A stretch of DNA of 64,000 nucleotides from the NCBI GenBank assembly GCA_965178125.1, contig OZ237770.1, positions 310,001 through 374,000 on the forward strand, read 5' to 3'. The stretch's first letter is position 1. Every line of letters begins with the position of its first letter. Origin of the DNA: Bilabrum cf. latius. Its lineage: Eukaryota; Bigyra: Bicosoecida; Bigyra; Bicosoecida. This document shows positions 32,286 to 43,500 of this stretch, piece by piece. The translations under genes were made by a program, and so were the position numbers. The notes under the pieces were generated by a model that ran no database searches, was not told the origin of the DNA, and worked only from the letters and a program-made list of their open reading frames with translations.

Positions 32286-35200
32286 ATGGGCATGCTACTA
32301 TTTGGTATTATAGTTTTAGGTTGTTTATCCCGTATTTCAGCCGGGGAACCAAACAAGTGGATAGTGATCACGACAATAAATGCGCCTACGCCGAGCGTCT
32401 TGCGCGCAGCTGCTGAGGGGAACTGGTCCATGGTGGTGGTCGCAGACTTGAAATCAAAACCAACCTACGATGTTCCGGGCTGCAATGATTCCAGGTGCGT
32501 GTACCTGACGCCAGAGAAGCAGGACAATATGAAGGAATCGCTGAAGAGCGCGTCGCTCCTCCCGCACAACCACTACGCGAGGAAGAACATTGGCTTTTTG
32601 TACGCCATCAAACACGGAGCAAAAGTTATTTTCGATTTGGATGATGACAACCGGCTCCTACCCGACGTAGACCTCAGCGCAACGGCGCTGCCTCTCCTGC
32701 CAGCGGGTACCGAAGACAAAGGTGCGACGGGCCCAGCGCTCGTGGCGGCATCCCACACCGGCCACGTCTGCAGTGCGCGCAGCCAGGGCGGCAGTTGGAA
32801 CGCGGGGCATGACTGCTCTGGGCTTGTAAACCCCTACGTGCACTTCGGGCAGCGGTCCATCTGGCCCCGGGGCATGCCTCTCGAGTGCGTCTCGGACGTA
32901 TCGAGCGAGATCCTGTACTCGGGCGCGGCGCCCTCCATGGCTGCGGAACCTTCCCTGGGGGAGTGCGGTGGACATGCAGGCCGCCCTGCTGTGCTTCAAA
33001 GCGTGGTGGATGGTGACCCGGACGTGGATGCCATCTTTCGGCTGACAAGGAAGGCATCTGGCAGGAGGATCGACGTGCCATTCGACAGGACAGCGCCCCC
33101 GCTGGTGCTGCCGCAAGGAAGAATGTCCCCTTGGAACTCACAGGCCACTCTCCACGCCCGGGAGGCGTTCTTTGCACTGGCACTTCCCGTGAGTGTCCCC
33201 TTCCGGGTCACCGACATTTGGAGGTCCTACTTTGCCCAGAGGATGCTGTGGGAGGTAGGACGCACCATCGGGTTCCTTCCCCCCCTTGTGAGGTCAGTGC
33301 GTAACGCCCACGACAACATGGCCGATTTTAGAGACGAGTAGATGCTCTACGACAAGTCCCTCGCCCTCGTGCACTTCCTAATGGGCTGGAGCCGGCCACA
33401 GGGAGCCAAGGACGCGGGAGAGGCTGCCGTCGCCCTGGCCAAAGACATGAAGGAGGCAGGTTTCTGGGGGGATGGCGACGTGGGATCCATCGAGGCCTTC
33501 GTGGCGGACCTTCGCACCATTGGGTACTCGTTCCCTCCACTCTTGACTACCGGGGCGCCGGGGTACCAAGATTCCGGCTCCGAGTACGGGCCGAAGCGCG
33601 GGCTAGGCCAAGGACAGGGGCACACCAGCAAGGCCAAGCACCACGCCGACGCGGTAGCCACGCTCCCCAAGCTCGCGGTGTCGCTCTCGAGGCCGTCGCT
33701 GGCTCCACAGACAACAGGGGCCCGCTGTGCAAACCACCCCGCGTACCGCGCGGCACTCAACTGGTTCCGCTCGAAGCGCGGCGCCGCCGCATTCCCTACT
33801 TCGACCCTTTCGCACCCGCTGGAGATGGGCCTCCCTGTGCTTGGGGAAGAGGAAGAGGGCCACTGCAGGTCGCGCCTAGGCCTCGGCGTGGAGCAGGGCT
33901 CTCACATGGCTGTCATGGACGCGTTCTTTCCCTCCAAGCGAGATAGGCGAAGTCAGCTGGAGGGGGAGGGAGATGGAGAAAGTGAGGCAGACCACGGGCA
34001 GGGTGAGGGTGCCGAATCACAGAGCTCCGGGCTACAGGCTGCCAAAGACGCAAAAACCTCGCCTGTGCTGGAGGACGGGCTGCTGGGCGGCGCGCAGGGT
34101 GGGGCCAGCCTGGCTGCCATCGTGGCGGCGGGCAGCAGCTCTGACCCAAACGGGGCCCTCCGGACTGCATCGGACGCCGCGCGGGACGCTTTCGCAGCCC
34201 GGCTCACTTCTGCCGATCCTTGGCGGGATGCGCTGCTACACCAGGAGGAGTGGATGGCCAGGGCAGTCACGGATCCTGATGAAGACGTCTCGTCCTCGTC
34301 CTCTCGCCCGATGCAGATGTACACGCCCTACGGACACCGGGCCGTCCTCTTCGCCCTCGAGCAGCAAACAAGCCCAGCAGCAGCAAGGCACCAGCAGGAC
34401 AGGGGTATCCCCCAGTTCGGGAGGGCGGCTTCTTCCCTTCTTCCCTCCCTGCAGTCTGCAAGACGGTTGGCAGAGCAGCAGGGGGAGGCGAGGACGCTCA
34501 TGGAGCTCTGGCTGAGACCCCCAAGCTGCGAGGGCAGGTTGGCCGTCCACCCCCAGAACGAGGGCATGGACATCGCGGGGCTGGGGGCTGCAGTCAACGC
34601 GGTGACGCAGACCATGTGGAAGGACAGACGAGAGGACCTGACCCCCGTGCTGTACCACAGCAACCTGGGTCCCTATTCTGTCCCCGCCATGTGCCCTGCC
34701 AAGGGGCTAGACTGCTACCTGGGAGGCATGTCAGGGTGCAGTACGGAGGCAGCCTAGTACGTGGGGCAGTCTTCCACCAAGAAACCCGCGAGGGTATCTG
34801 GCCTTACTTGGGCGACTGCTGGGGAACTGCTGCCGCTGCACGGCGTCCACAGGGAGCATGGGGATGCGATCGGGGCAGTGGCCCTCTCCACCTCTCGGCT
34901 CTTCCACACTGCGGAGCTGCTGCGCGCCCTCCGGCCCCAGCCGTGGATCAGGCGGATCAAGGCAGGGCTAGCGAGGGCGGTGGGTCTGCATCGCGGCATG
35001 CCCTACGCGTCGCTCATGTACAGGTCCAATAGGATTGCGAAGAACGAGGCCGTCAGGCAGACGATGGACCAGCACGTGCGGGCGCTGGGCTTGGCCTTCC
35101 ACGCGTACGGCAAGATCGGGGCCACGAGGACCAAGAAGGGTGGTCATGGCGGTGGGGGCGTTGTGTTGGTGGAGAGTGACGACGGGGAGGCGATTGAAGG

Positions 35201-35633
35201 CTTCAGGAAATCCATGAAGGGCCTCCGCTTCGTGCAGATCCCCAGGTGCCTCTTTCAGAGCCTCAAGGGACAGAAGCAGGAGTACATCATGAACCTGCTG
35301 AAGCGGAAGCAGAACGAGGCCAAGATCAAGGGGGTTGACCTCTCCGGAGCATCGGGCTGGACGCAGGAGCAGCTTGCGGAGTGTCCCGCGCTGAAGCACC
35401 TGCCGCCACACGACGAGACCTCGCTGCTGCTGGCCACCCTGGACCTGCTCGGGGGCGGGTACCCGGTCGTGTGCGGCATGTCCTCCAACCTCTGCCGACT
35501 GGCCGTGGGATTTGGGGCTCAGCGCTAGTTCCCACCCGCAGCAGTAGACGTGGAGGGCGGCACGTGGTACGACTCCCCGGTGCTGCCTCACGTGAACGTG
35601 TGCAAGCAGTGGCTGTACGGATAGGACAAGTGA
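32286..35633 (+). CDS. STELLO (DUF288)-like glycosyltransferase fused to a GT23-like domain
   Basis: ATG 32286 to TGA 35631-35633, 1,115 aa, with an N-terminal hydrophobic segment (MLLFGIIVLGCLSRIS). Residues ~24-370 match the STELLO/DUF288 family: KWIVITTINAPTPSV, HNHYARKNIGFLYAIKHGA, the acidic FDLDDDN (117-122), and DIWRSYFAQRMLW. A low-complexity linker follows, then from about residue 737 a domain colinear with the neighbouring gene at 30075. TAG codons at 33339-33341 (inside DUF288), 34755-34757 (inside the second domain), 35526-35528 and 35622-35624 are all in frame. At 35526 the neighbour's aligned residue is Gln (VQWPPP against R*FPPA). STELLO proteins act in the plant Golgi on cellulose synthase assembly. 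The two-domain fusion is unusual. Confidence 0.85.
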
Positions 35634-35911
35634 GCTGCACCAAGGGATGCCTGAGATTTGTCGTTTCGTTGCCCTGTACGAAATCTGATCGGGACGCTGG
35701 TCTACCCCGCTTGGTTATTCCTATGTTATTGGTTGTTGCGATTGGCTTGCTGCTGCCGACTTGTTGAATCAACCCGGAATCGGGAGTCCGGACCAGGCCT
35801 CGGTTTCGCCGGTATTGCATTCTCTCTGCTTCACTCAAAACCTTGCTGATTCGGACCAACGAAAACTGCACCCTTACTTTTGATTGCACGTCAGCGGATC
35901 CCGTCCCGCGA

Positions 35912-38209
35912 TTACACGTACACGACTGGCTCCAGGCCGCATTGCAGCAGCACCGCCGCGATAACGGGCTGCTGGAGGTCATTTCCGATGGCATCGCATG
36001 CGGGCAGCTCCTTCATAAGCTAGTCCGCTTGCGCCTCAGTGAAGTCTTCCCCACCTAGCCCCGTCTTAGCTGCGAGCCTACTTGCCCACCAGAGCCAGCG
36101 CAAGGCGTCGCATCCGTAGCCCAGCACCTGGAAGTCGGGCCACAGCATTGCCACCAGTCGCTGTGCCCATGGCTGCCCCATGAGCCGCAGGGAGGAACAG
36201 AAGTGCTTGGTGTGCGTCACAGGGCCCTGTCTGGCCTTGGTGTATGCTCGCGGGTCACCATACCCTTTGTCCCGTAGCGAAGGAACCATTGCAAAGAACG
36301 CAGCCACGTCCTCTGCGAAGTTCTCCAGATGAATTGCATGGTTATAGCACACCCGATCCATCTGGCACACTGCCCGCTGCAGCCGAAAGTGAACGTCAGA
36401 CCCTGTGTGCCCTATTCTCCCAGTGAAACCGTCCACGAACGATCGAAGGTGGCATGCGACCGCTGCCTGCACCGTAACCGGCTTGGCCCCCACGCCACCA
36501 TTGGGGGGTGCCTTCTTCACGTCCCCGCACATCGCAATTCTGAGGTAGTGCGCCGTAATGACTGCCCGGTTGCCCATCCCCGTGACGTGGTAGTGCTGTG
36601 AGGCGATCAGCCACTCAGGTGCAGGGACGCTCACTAGCTTTGAAACCGGACCATTTCCTGCCATTAGCTTGGTCACAAGGGCATGCCTGTGGGCAGCCGA
36701 AGATCGAGGCCTCATTGCGTGTCCTCGCAGTTTTGCAGGAGTTTCACTAGCCCTAGTTCCAGCAGTGCTAGCCGCGTTGATCTTTGAGGCCCGTTCCTTG
36801 AGCCAGCGGGCCACAGCAGCCAGCTGTGCCGGCTGGGGGTAGCTCCATCTTGGTCGTCCAGGCTAGATTGCCTTCTCGGGTGATTCGAGCTGCCGGCCAC
36901 TGACATCAGGAGCTTCGACAGCTGTGATCTGGCCCTCTTCGGTGCTCAGGGGAGATTGTGTTTGCTGCCGCTGCTGCTCCTGCTGCTGCTGCTCCTGCTG
37001 CTGGGAGTTCCAATGCTAGTCCTGCCATTGCTACCATTCGTGCTCCATTTTGGCCTGCCATTGCTCCTGGTTTGCTTGCATGCCGGCCTCCCACTGTCTG
37101 CGTCTTGCCTCCTCCTCTTCCCACTGCGACACGCGTGCGTCCATGGGTGAGGCTGCTGTGCTCGAGCCAGCGCCTGCACTCGGTTTCGACATCGTCATAG
37201 AGCTAGGAATAGGCCAGTGGCTGTGGCTGTGGCTCAGGCTAGTGGCTGGTGGGGACCACACGACTGAGTCGTACGTGGCATCTTGCAGTGAGCGAGCCAG
37301 CTGCTCATCATCAGCGGGAGCCTCTGCAGCGGCAACCACGACATCCAGGCTGGTTTTATGCACAATTCCAGTCGCAACTTGGCTGTACGAGTCGTTGCGG
37401 TGCCATGGCGTCCAGCCGGCCGCCTTCAGCCCTCCCTGCTCCCACTCGGCGGATGCCGTGCCGTTGACGAGCCACGCTTCTGTCTCTTCAAGTGTTCCGC
37501 TCGGTGGCTTCAGAGCTTCAGTAAGGGCAAAAAGTGCTTCTTGTTTCCAATTGACAACCGTAGGACTGGCGAGTGCATCGGGCCCCAGCTTTGCAATCAT
37601 CTTGTTGCGGCATCCCGACACAAAGCGAGCAACAGGGTGCCTTACTTGCACAGCCCGAATAAGGGGGACCGAGAGGCCCGGTACACTCTATCTGGACCGC
37701 TTTATAACCTCCTGATTCCTTTTGATGTTTGCAGGGCCACCAAAAGCGTGCTTGAACTGGTCGTGCAATTGATCAGACTCCGTGCTCACTTCTTTCGTAC
37801 ACGGCAGCTTCGCTCCTTTCCAGCAATACCCCCTGTCCTTCTTGATGTCCAAAGCCAATGTTTTTGGATTCGGTGCCTGCTAGAACTAGTCTGAATAGTT
37901 CCATGCGCCCGATGCGTGCATTAAAAGTGTCCTTAGTGTTGTGCACCCGGTCTTCTCCACCGTGCAAACCATTGCCTACGCGTCCGCAAAATCTGGGGAT
38001 ACTACAGATGGAAGGCGTTCATCCTGATTTATGCAAGTTGTGCACTGGGACGCCACGGACGTCGTTGATATGTTGATCGCGCCCTGCATGTAACTTGGGA
38101 CCGGCTTCCCAGGGCCTCGAAATGCACTACTGCATGCCTTTCGCGCAAGCGCTGGATAGAGAAACAAGAATGATATGCATGCAAGTTGAATGCTGCTAGC
38201 AGGTCGCAT
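35912..38209 (-). CDS. Carbohydrate sulfotransferase (Sulfotransfer_2-like)
   Basis: ATG 38209-38207 to TAA 35914-35912, 765 aa, with an N-terminal signal or anchor (IQLACISFLFLYPALA). The PAPS 5'-phosphosulfate loop CTVEKTGCTTLRTLL is at ~81-95, the 3'-phosphate motif VRHPVARFVSGCRNKM at ~189-204, and a C-terminal block (DVHFRLQ ~605, then Y and LENFAED) matches HNK-1/chondroitin sulfotransferases. A Gln-rich, low-complexity insert of some 250 residues separates the halves. Eight TAGs are in frame (37978, 37888, 37882, 37690, 37033, 37018, 36865 and 36022, high coordinates). Two fall in EW*QWQD*HWNSQQQ, which points to Gln. Predicted role: sulfating Golgi glycans from PAPS. It converges on the STELLO-like gene. 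Confidence 0.85.
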
Positions 38210-39278
38210 TTTGCGCTATTTGTACCGTGCGTGAAGCAGTCTAGGCGGTAGCTGCCAGCAAGAGTGTTGTCGGAGCACGCGGAGAGTTCCGGTTTGATCG
38301 GACCGCTGGCGCGGCGGCGCCGCGTGCCAGAGTGGCCGTGGACAGAGAGTTGGCCCTGGAATGCCTGACACCGTCTTGGGGGAGCACGCGCAACAATGGT
38401 CAGCGTAGGAAGATAGGTACCTGTGGGACAGGCCGCACAACGGAACTTGAAGTCGAAGCTGAAACCCAACAAGCCGACCATGCAAAGTCTGCAGTGTGCC
38501 ACAGTAGGCTGGCTCGGCGGAAGGCTCTTGCAACCCCAGCTCCATGCATGCCCCCTTGTGGGTCCTGCCCCCGCACGATGTAGGCACGAATCGAACCTTG
38601 GCAACAATAAAGAACAGAGCGGCGTCCCTGCTCCCACCCTGCGCCTCGCCCACAAGGGACAGCTCGCCCCGAATCGGCTAAAACCACCTAGTCACATTTC
38701 GAACATGCTATATCACACTCGTCACAAGTGTACACGCTATCTTTGTCAATGCACCGTAGGCCTATGCGTCTTCAGGCTCGCTGCTCCGGTGCCTCCCTGT
38801 CTATTCCACCCCCACGATCTGATCTGCTGCCACCCAACGCACCCTTGCGTGTCAGCCCTCGTCAGAAATCCTGCTGCCTCGTGGTCTGGACCCACTTGGC
38901 CGCGCCCGCTTCCCCCCCCTTCCCAATGGGCCTCCACGCTCCCGAGCCTGCTGGCTTGCTCGGGCCTGTCAGTGCCCCTTCGTCGTCCCCTCCACGCGAC
39001 AGGTGCCGCCCATAGTTGGAGGGCTGGTGCAGGTGGCCCCTACCTAGTTGTGCAGGCGTCTACTCAGGTGGATTCGAGGCTCCTCTGCTCCATTCCAACC
39101 ATCTGGGTGAGCGCGGCGCCAAGCAACCGGCGACGGGCAAAAGAAGTTCCGGAGTTTTTACAGCCACCTTTCTCGGTATCAATTAAATACATCCAACTGA
39201 GACTCCGCCAACACCAAAACAATTTATTTTTTAACTGAGATTCATGCAAGCTAACGCATATCAGGATGTCTCTCTCGC
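38210..39278. other. Divergent intergenic region, no supported gene
   Basis: 1.07 kb between the starts of the sulfotransferase (minus) and the ankyrin gene (plus). Long overlapping frames occur on both strands but show no domain or start context. Presumably holds both promoters. Confidence 0.5.
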
Positions 39279-40214
39279 ATGAGTGCGGGCATTAGGAGAG
39301 TACTGAAAGCAGTTGCAAACAACGAGATAGACCTGCTCAGAAAGGCTCGAACCAAGCCAGTATTTACACGGTTGATCCAGGCACACACGCTGTTGGAAAC
39401 GCCGTGCCTCGAGCTATCGATACATTCTGCACCGGATGCCCTAGCCGAATTGGATCTCGCAGCAGACAGCGATGAGTTCTATACCGCGCTTTCATTCTTG
39501 CTTGCTGCGGGAGCAAATCCGAACTAGGTATTTGGTAGCCCAGCAGGAGCTTCGTGGCCGCTAAAGCGAGCAGCTCTGTGCGGCCGCTCCTCCGCCGCCA
39601 GGCTGCTTTTGTCTGCTGGTGCAGATCCCAATCTTCGAGGAAATGATGCGTGGACTGCACCAATGGTCGCCCTGGTGCACGGCAACATGTCTACCCTCGC
39701 TTGGATGCTGTCAGTTGGCGGGCTGCTGTCGCCACGAGACGTGAGGGCGTGCAGGGAGGCGGCGGGGCGCAGGCTGGCTGGCCTGGCGAGCGATTCGGGG
39801 CCGATGCATCGCAAGAAAGACTCTGCTGCCAGTGGAATTGCAGCTTCTGGTAAAAGCATTGAAGTGCTCGTCGTGGATGGTGTGCTCACCTCGCTCGAGA
39901 GGCTTGTGCGCAGGCACGGGCACAGGGGATCGGCCACCAGGTACTACAGCGGGGCTTTGCTCAGGTGCCTCTTCCTGGCCGTGGACGGCATCCGAAGCCG
40001 AAGCAATAGGGCTCCATGGGAAAAGGACGACGAGCCCCGACGGTCTGATGACTCAGGTGTGACGAGTACCGATCCACTGGGCGGGGCGCGGGAAGCAGAC
40101 CCCACGAGGCGGCTGCTGCGGGTCGTGATGCACCGGGCGGCGATGTAGCGGCGCAGTGTCGAGCTGCTTCAAGGTGGTCAAAGTGGCCGGCATGGCAGTG
40201 CTGGCGTAGTGTAA
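39279..40214 (+). CDS. Ankyrin-repeat protein, plus strand
   Basis: ATG 39279 to TAA 40212-40214, 311 aa, one exon. Ankyrin units: LSFLLAAGANPN at ~70-82, then PLKRAALCGRSSAARLLLSAGADPN and the following APMVALVHGNMSTLAWMLSVGG. TAG 39525-39527 falls between two ankyrin units (GANPN*VFGS), a position that should not contain a stop, and TAG 40146-40148 is followed by a 21-residue tail. It lacks the cap module of the minus-strand family. Its C-terminal half is helical and carries the recurrent 12-bp motif (as GVTST). Confidence 0.7.
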
Positions 40215-40536
40215 TGTCACCAGGGCTGTATGCAGGGCCTCGTAAAGCTCCAGGGTCAGCCTAGTCTGGCAGTCGCAAAGGCACGGAAGACCACGGCTGG
40301 TGCGCGCTTGTGGGACGAGTCGAGACTCCTTCCCTAGGGATGCACCTCAATGGGATGCACCACAATGGGATGGTTTGCACGGCCTTTTTTAGCGATTGCA
40401 TTTGTAGTCGCAGGGACCAGACGGGCAGGGCAGTGCGCACGCTCTTGCGGGCTTTCCGTGGTTCGAGCTGTGCAGTGATCGACCCGAGCACCTGAATCTG
40501 TACAAAGGAAGACATAGTTTACGCAATCGTTGCATT

Positions 40537-43500
40537 TCATAGTTTGAGGGAGAGTGTGGCTGCGATCGCAACAACACTTGCCCCCACAGCCACCCCCGCC
40601 ACCACCACACGGTCCCACAGCAGCAGCACCGGGGGCATTGCGGCGAGGTCGCTGCCCGGGTCACGCATGCAGGCGCCCACGGGGCACTGGCCCAGGGAAC
40701 AAAGAACGGCCCACACGAGTGCACTGCATACGACAGCGACATCGAAGAGCCGGAACACAAGGCTCGCCCAGCCCCGTGGTGCGCTAACAGCAGTATCTCT
40801 GCGATTAGCGTGGACACGATGTCGCGTCCATCGCGATGCTCCCGGCCTTGGAGCCGTGGGCACGGCTCCTGGCACATATTGTGCCGAGTCCACTACAGAT
40901 CCGCCCCCGCTGCTTTGATCCGCGAGCAGACGGTCCATGATGCCAGCCTCTCCCTCTCCTGCGAACTCGTGGTGCAACCGCCCTCTGCAGCAGAACCACT
41001 CTCCCGCTTTGGCGGCATCAAAGGCTGCCATCGTTCCTTCGAGTGCATCCCACTGCAGCACAGCCAGGGCTGCACCCATGCCGTGTATGACTCGCGGGTA
41101 CGCGCCGTCGAACAGTCGCTTCGAAAACATGGGAGTTTCAGCGAGCTGCTGGAACGCTGACCTAGCCGGATCGACGCCGGCGACGCTTGCCGCTGCGTCA
41201 TTCGAGGAACTCTAACCGGCTGCGTTGGAACTTGACCGGAGATCTTCCGTATCGCTGTCGACTTCTGGATCCAGTGCCAAGGCGCTGCCCAGTGTACCGC
41301 AGCTGGGCCTGGGCAGGTCTCCAGAGAGGGAAGAACCGCTTCCTGGCTGCAGCATGCATCCGCCCGAGCCGGCGCGATCGCCGAACTTGGATCCGTTCGC
41401 CCTTGTAAGGGAGTCGCGATAGTGCCGGGCAGGAACCCTTGAACTACGTCCACGTCCGATCGGGGTTTGCCGCTGGTTGACCTGCAAGTCGGACGAGCTG
41501 GACTAGTCGCGCTCCTCCTCTTCGGTTGATCCGGATGAGGATGGACGCACGCGGTGAAGGCTTGACTGGAGACGAGTAGCGACTCCGTTACTTGGGGTCA
41601 GGCTAGTGCCTCGACGCAGTGAAGTTGTAAGTTCCAGCTGGCGCTGATGACGTCCAGAGTGTGATGTAGATGTTGAGCTCCGCTGCCCTAGAAGTCCTGA
41701 CACGGAGTCTTGTGGCGTCATAGCCGCTTGTTGGGTTGGGGCTGAGACAGCACTTCGGCTGGATCCTGCTGCAGATGATTGTGTTGCTTCTCCGCGGCCT
41801 TCTGGTTCCGTTGAGGTGTCGCAGACAGGGTGCGCCTATTCGTCAAGATCGCCCCTGTCTTCTGCATCCACTTGATCCACCGGAACCAATGCGCGCCCCA
41901 ACCGAGGCTGCCGGACGACTGCACCGCCAGCTTGCCGGGTAGGAGGACCACTATGCGCTCCAGACTCTGGTGTGGATGGGCTCGAGCATACGCGAGCACT
42001 GGATGGCGACGTTGCAGCAGGACGGTCAAATTCGTCGCTGTCGTCCAGCACGAACAGGCGGCCGTGGCTGCCGTCTCCGCTCGAAGCCTCCACTGCATGC
42101 ATTTGTCCACATGTTCCTGGCCGCGGTCCCAGCTGTATAGGGCTGGTAGGACTAGACAAAACCCCAGGCATAGAGTCGCTGTAGTCGGAGCTGCTCACGG
42201 TTAAAATGTTCGCAAGGCACCGGGTGGGGGCCGGGACCACTGGTGAGCGAATCTCGCTCGATACACGATGCGTCTCCCCGGTCAAGCCAGGTGAACACTA
42301 TTCTGTAGCTCTGTCATTGTTGTCCGTAAGATCCAGTCCGCGCGGCTGAAAGGCGTAACTCACCATAGCTGCTGGAAACTCCTGACCCATGTCATGAGCA
42401 CTGCCCCGCCGCACAGCGTACGGCACCATGCCAGAGACGAGGTGCGTGGACTCTCGAAGAGTACCAGCAGGTGCCGTTCCAGCGCCTGCAAGCTCGCTCT
42501 TATGCCTCGATGATTGCCGCTAGCTGGAATGCGAGCCCAGCAGTGCGGCTGCCGTCGTCCTGCGCGGTAGTCGCCGCATACGTCTGTTGTCAGATTGGGC
42601 ATCACCCCCGATCGAACCATCGCTCGACACACTCTATTCCCGGCGCATGTCCGAATCCACAGCCAGCTCTTTATGCTCGCTTTGCTACGTAGAGAAAGAA
42701 ATGGGGTACAGGCACCCCAGCAGGACCAACCCTCGAGAGGCAGCTCCGGCGGTCAGCCCCAAGCTAAGGTAGAACGCGGGCCACTGGAGCTTCGCAAGCC
42801 GCAATGCGAGCGGGAGCGTCCAAAATACGAGTTGCATGCAGACCAAAGCCCAGGCAGCGGCCAATGGTGCCGCGTGTATTACTGACATCGTGACGAATAG
42901 CAGCGCTGCGCCAAGCACCGCAGAGGTAGTGGCCACCAGCGCCGGGTAGAACGCCGCCGGGAAATCGGTCGGGTGCAAGCAGTGGTCACGGTTCCCATCC
43001 TGCCGACACGCAGCCAAAGCCGTCTCTACCGCAGGGATCTGCGGAAGCGAAATAGAAACGTCGACAGATGCAGGGTCGGCCGCGATGAGCCACACCCCGG
43101 CGAGCCCTGCATTGGTGCCTCCTCGGATTCTGCGAGCTATGCGCTACAGGACACTGCCTGGGGTCAGGGCGCGCTGCCTCGCCGCTATGCTTGCATACCA
43201 GGAAGTTGCGCGCCCCCCTCGATGGGTTGTTGCGCCACAAAACAGACGCACCGAAATATTCTGCGGCAGCGTGTGGCACCACCCATTTCGCATGTCTTGG
43301 CTAGAGCAGTTCGGCTTCAGCTCAGATTGGCCGGAGGAGACTCGAAGCACGCTCGCCTAGCACGCCACGGGGGACTGAGGGAGCACAGAGCCCCCGATGA
43401 TGTCATCCACGTCCATTTCAATGTCTCCAGCCAGCCACTCCAGCTATTGCAAGGACGGCCTAGGCCAGCGCAGCCCAGGCGGGTGACCTTGGCTGCTCAG

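Noticed and set aside
42298-42363. A 66-nt intron (GTGAGT...AATAG) in the large membrane protein gene
   Set aside because: The 66 nt are in frame and open when TAG is sense, so no intron is needed.
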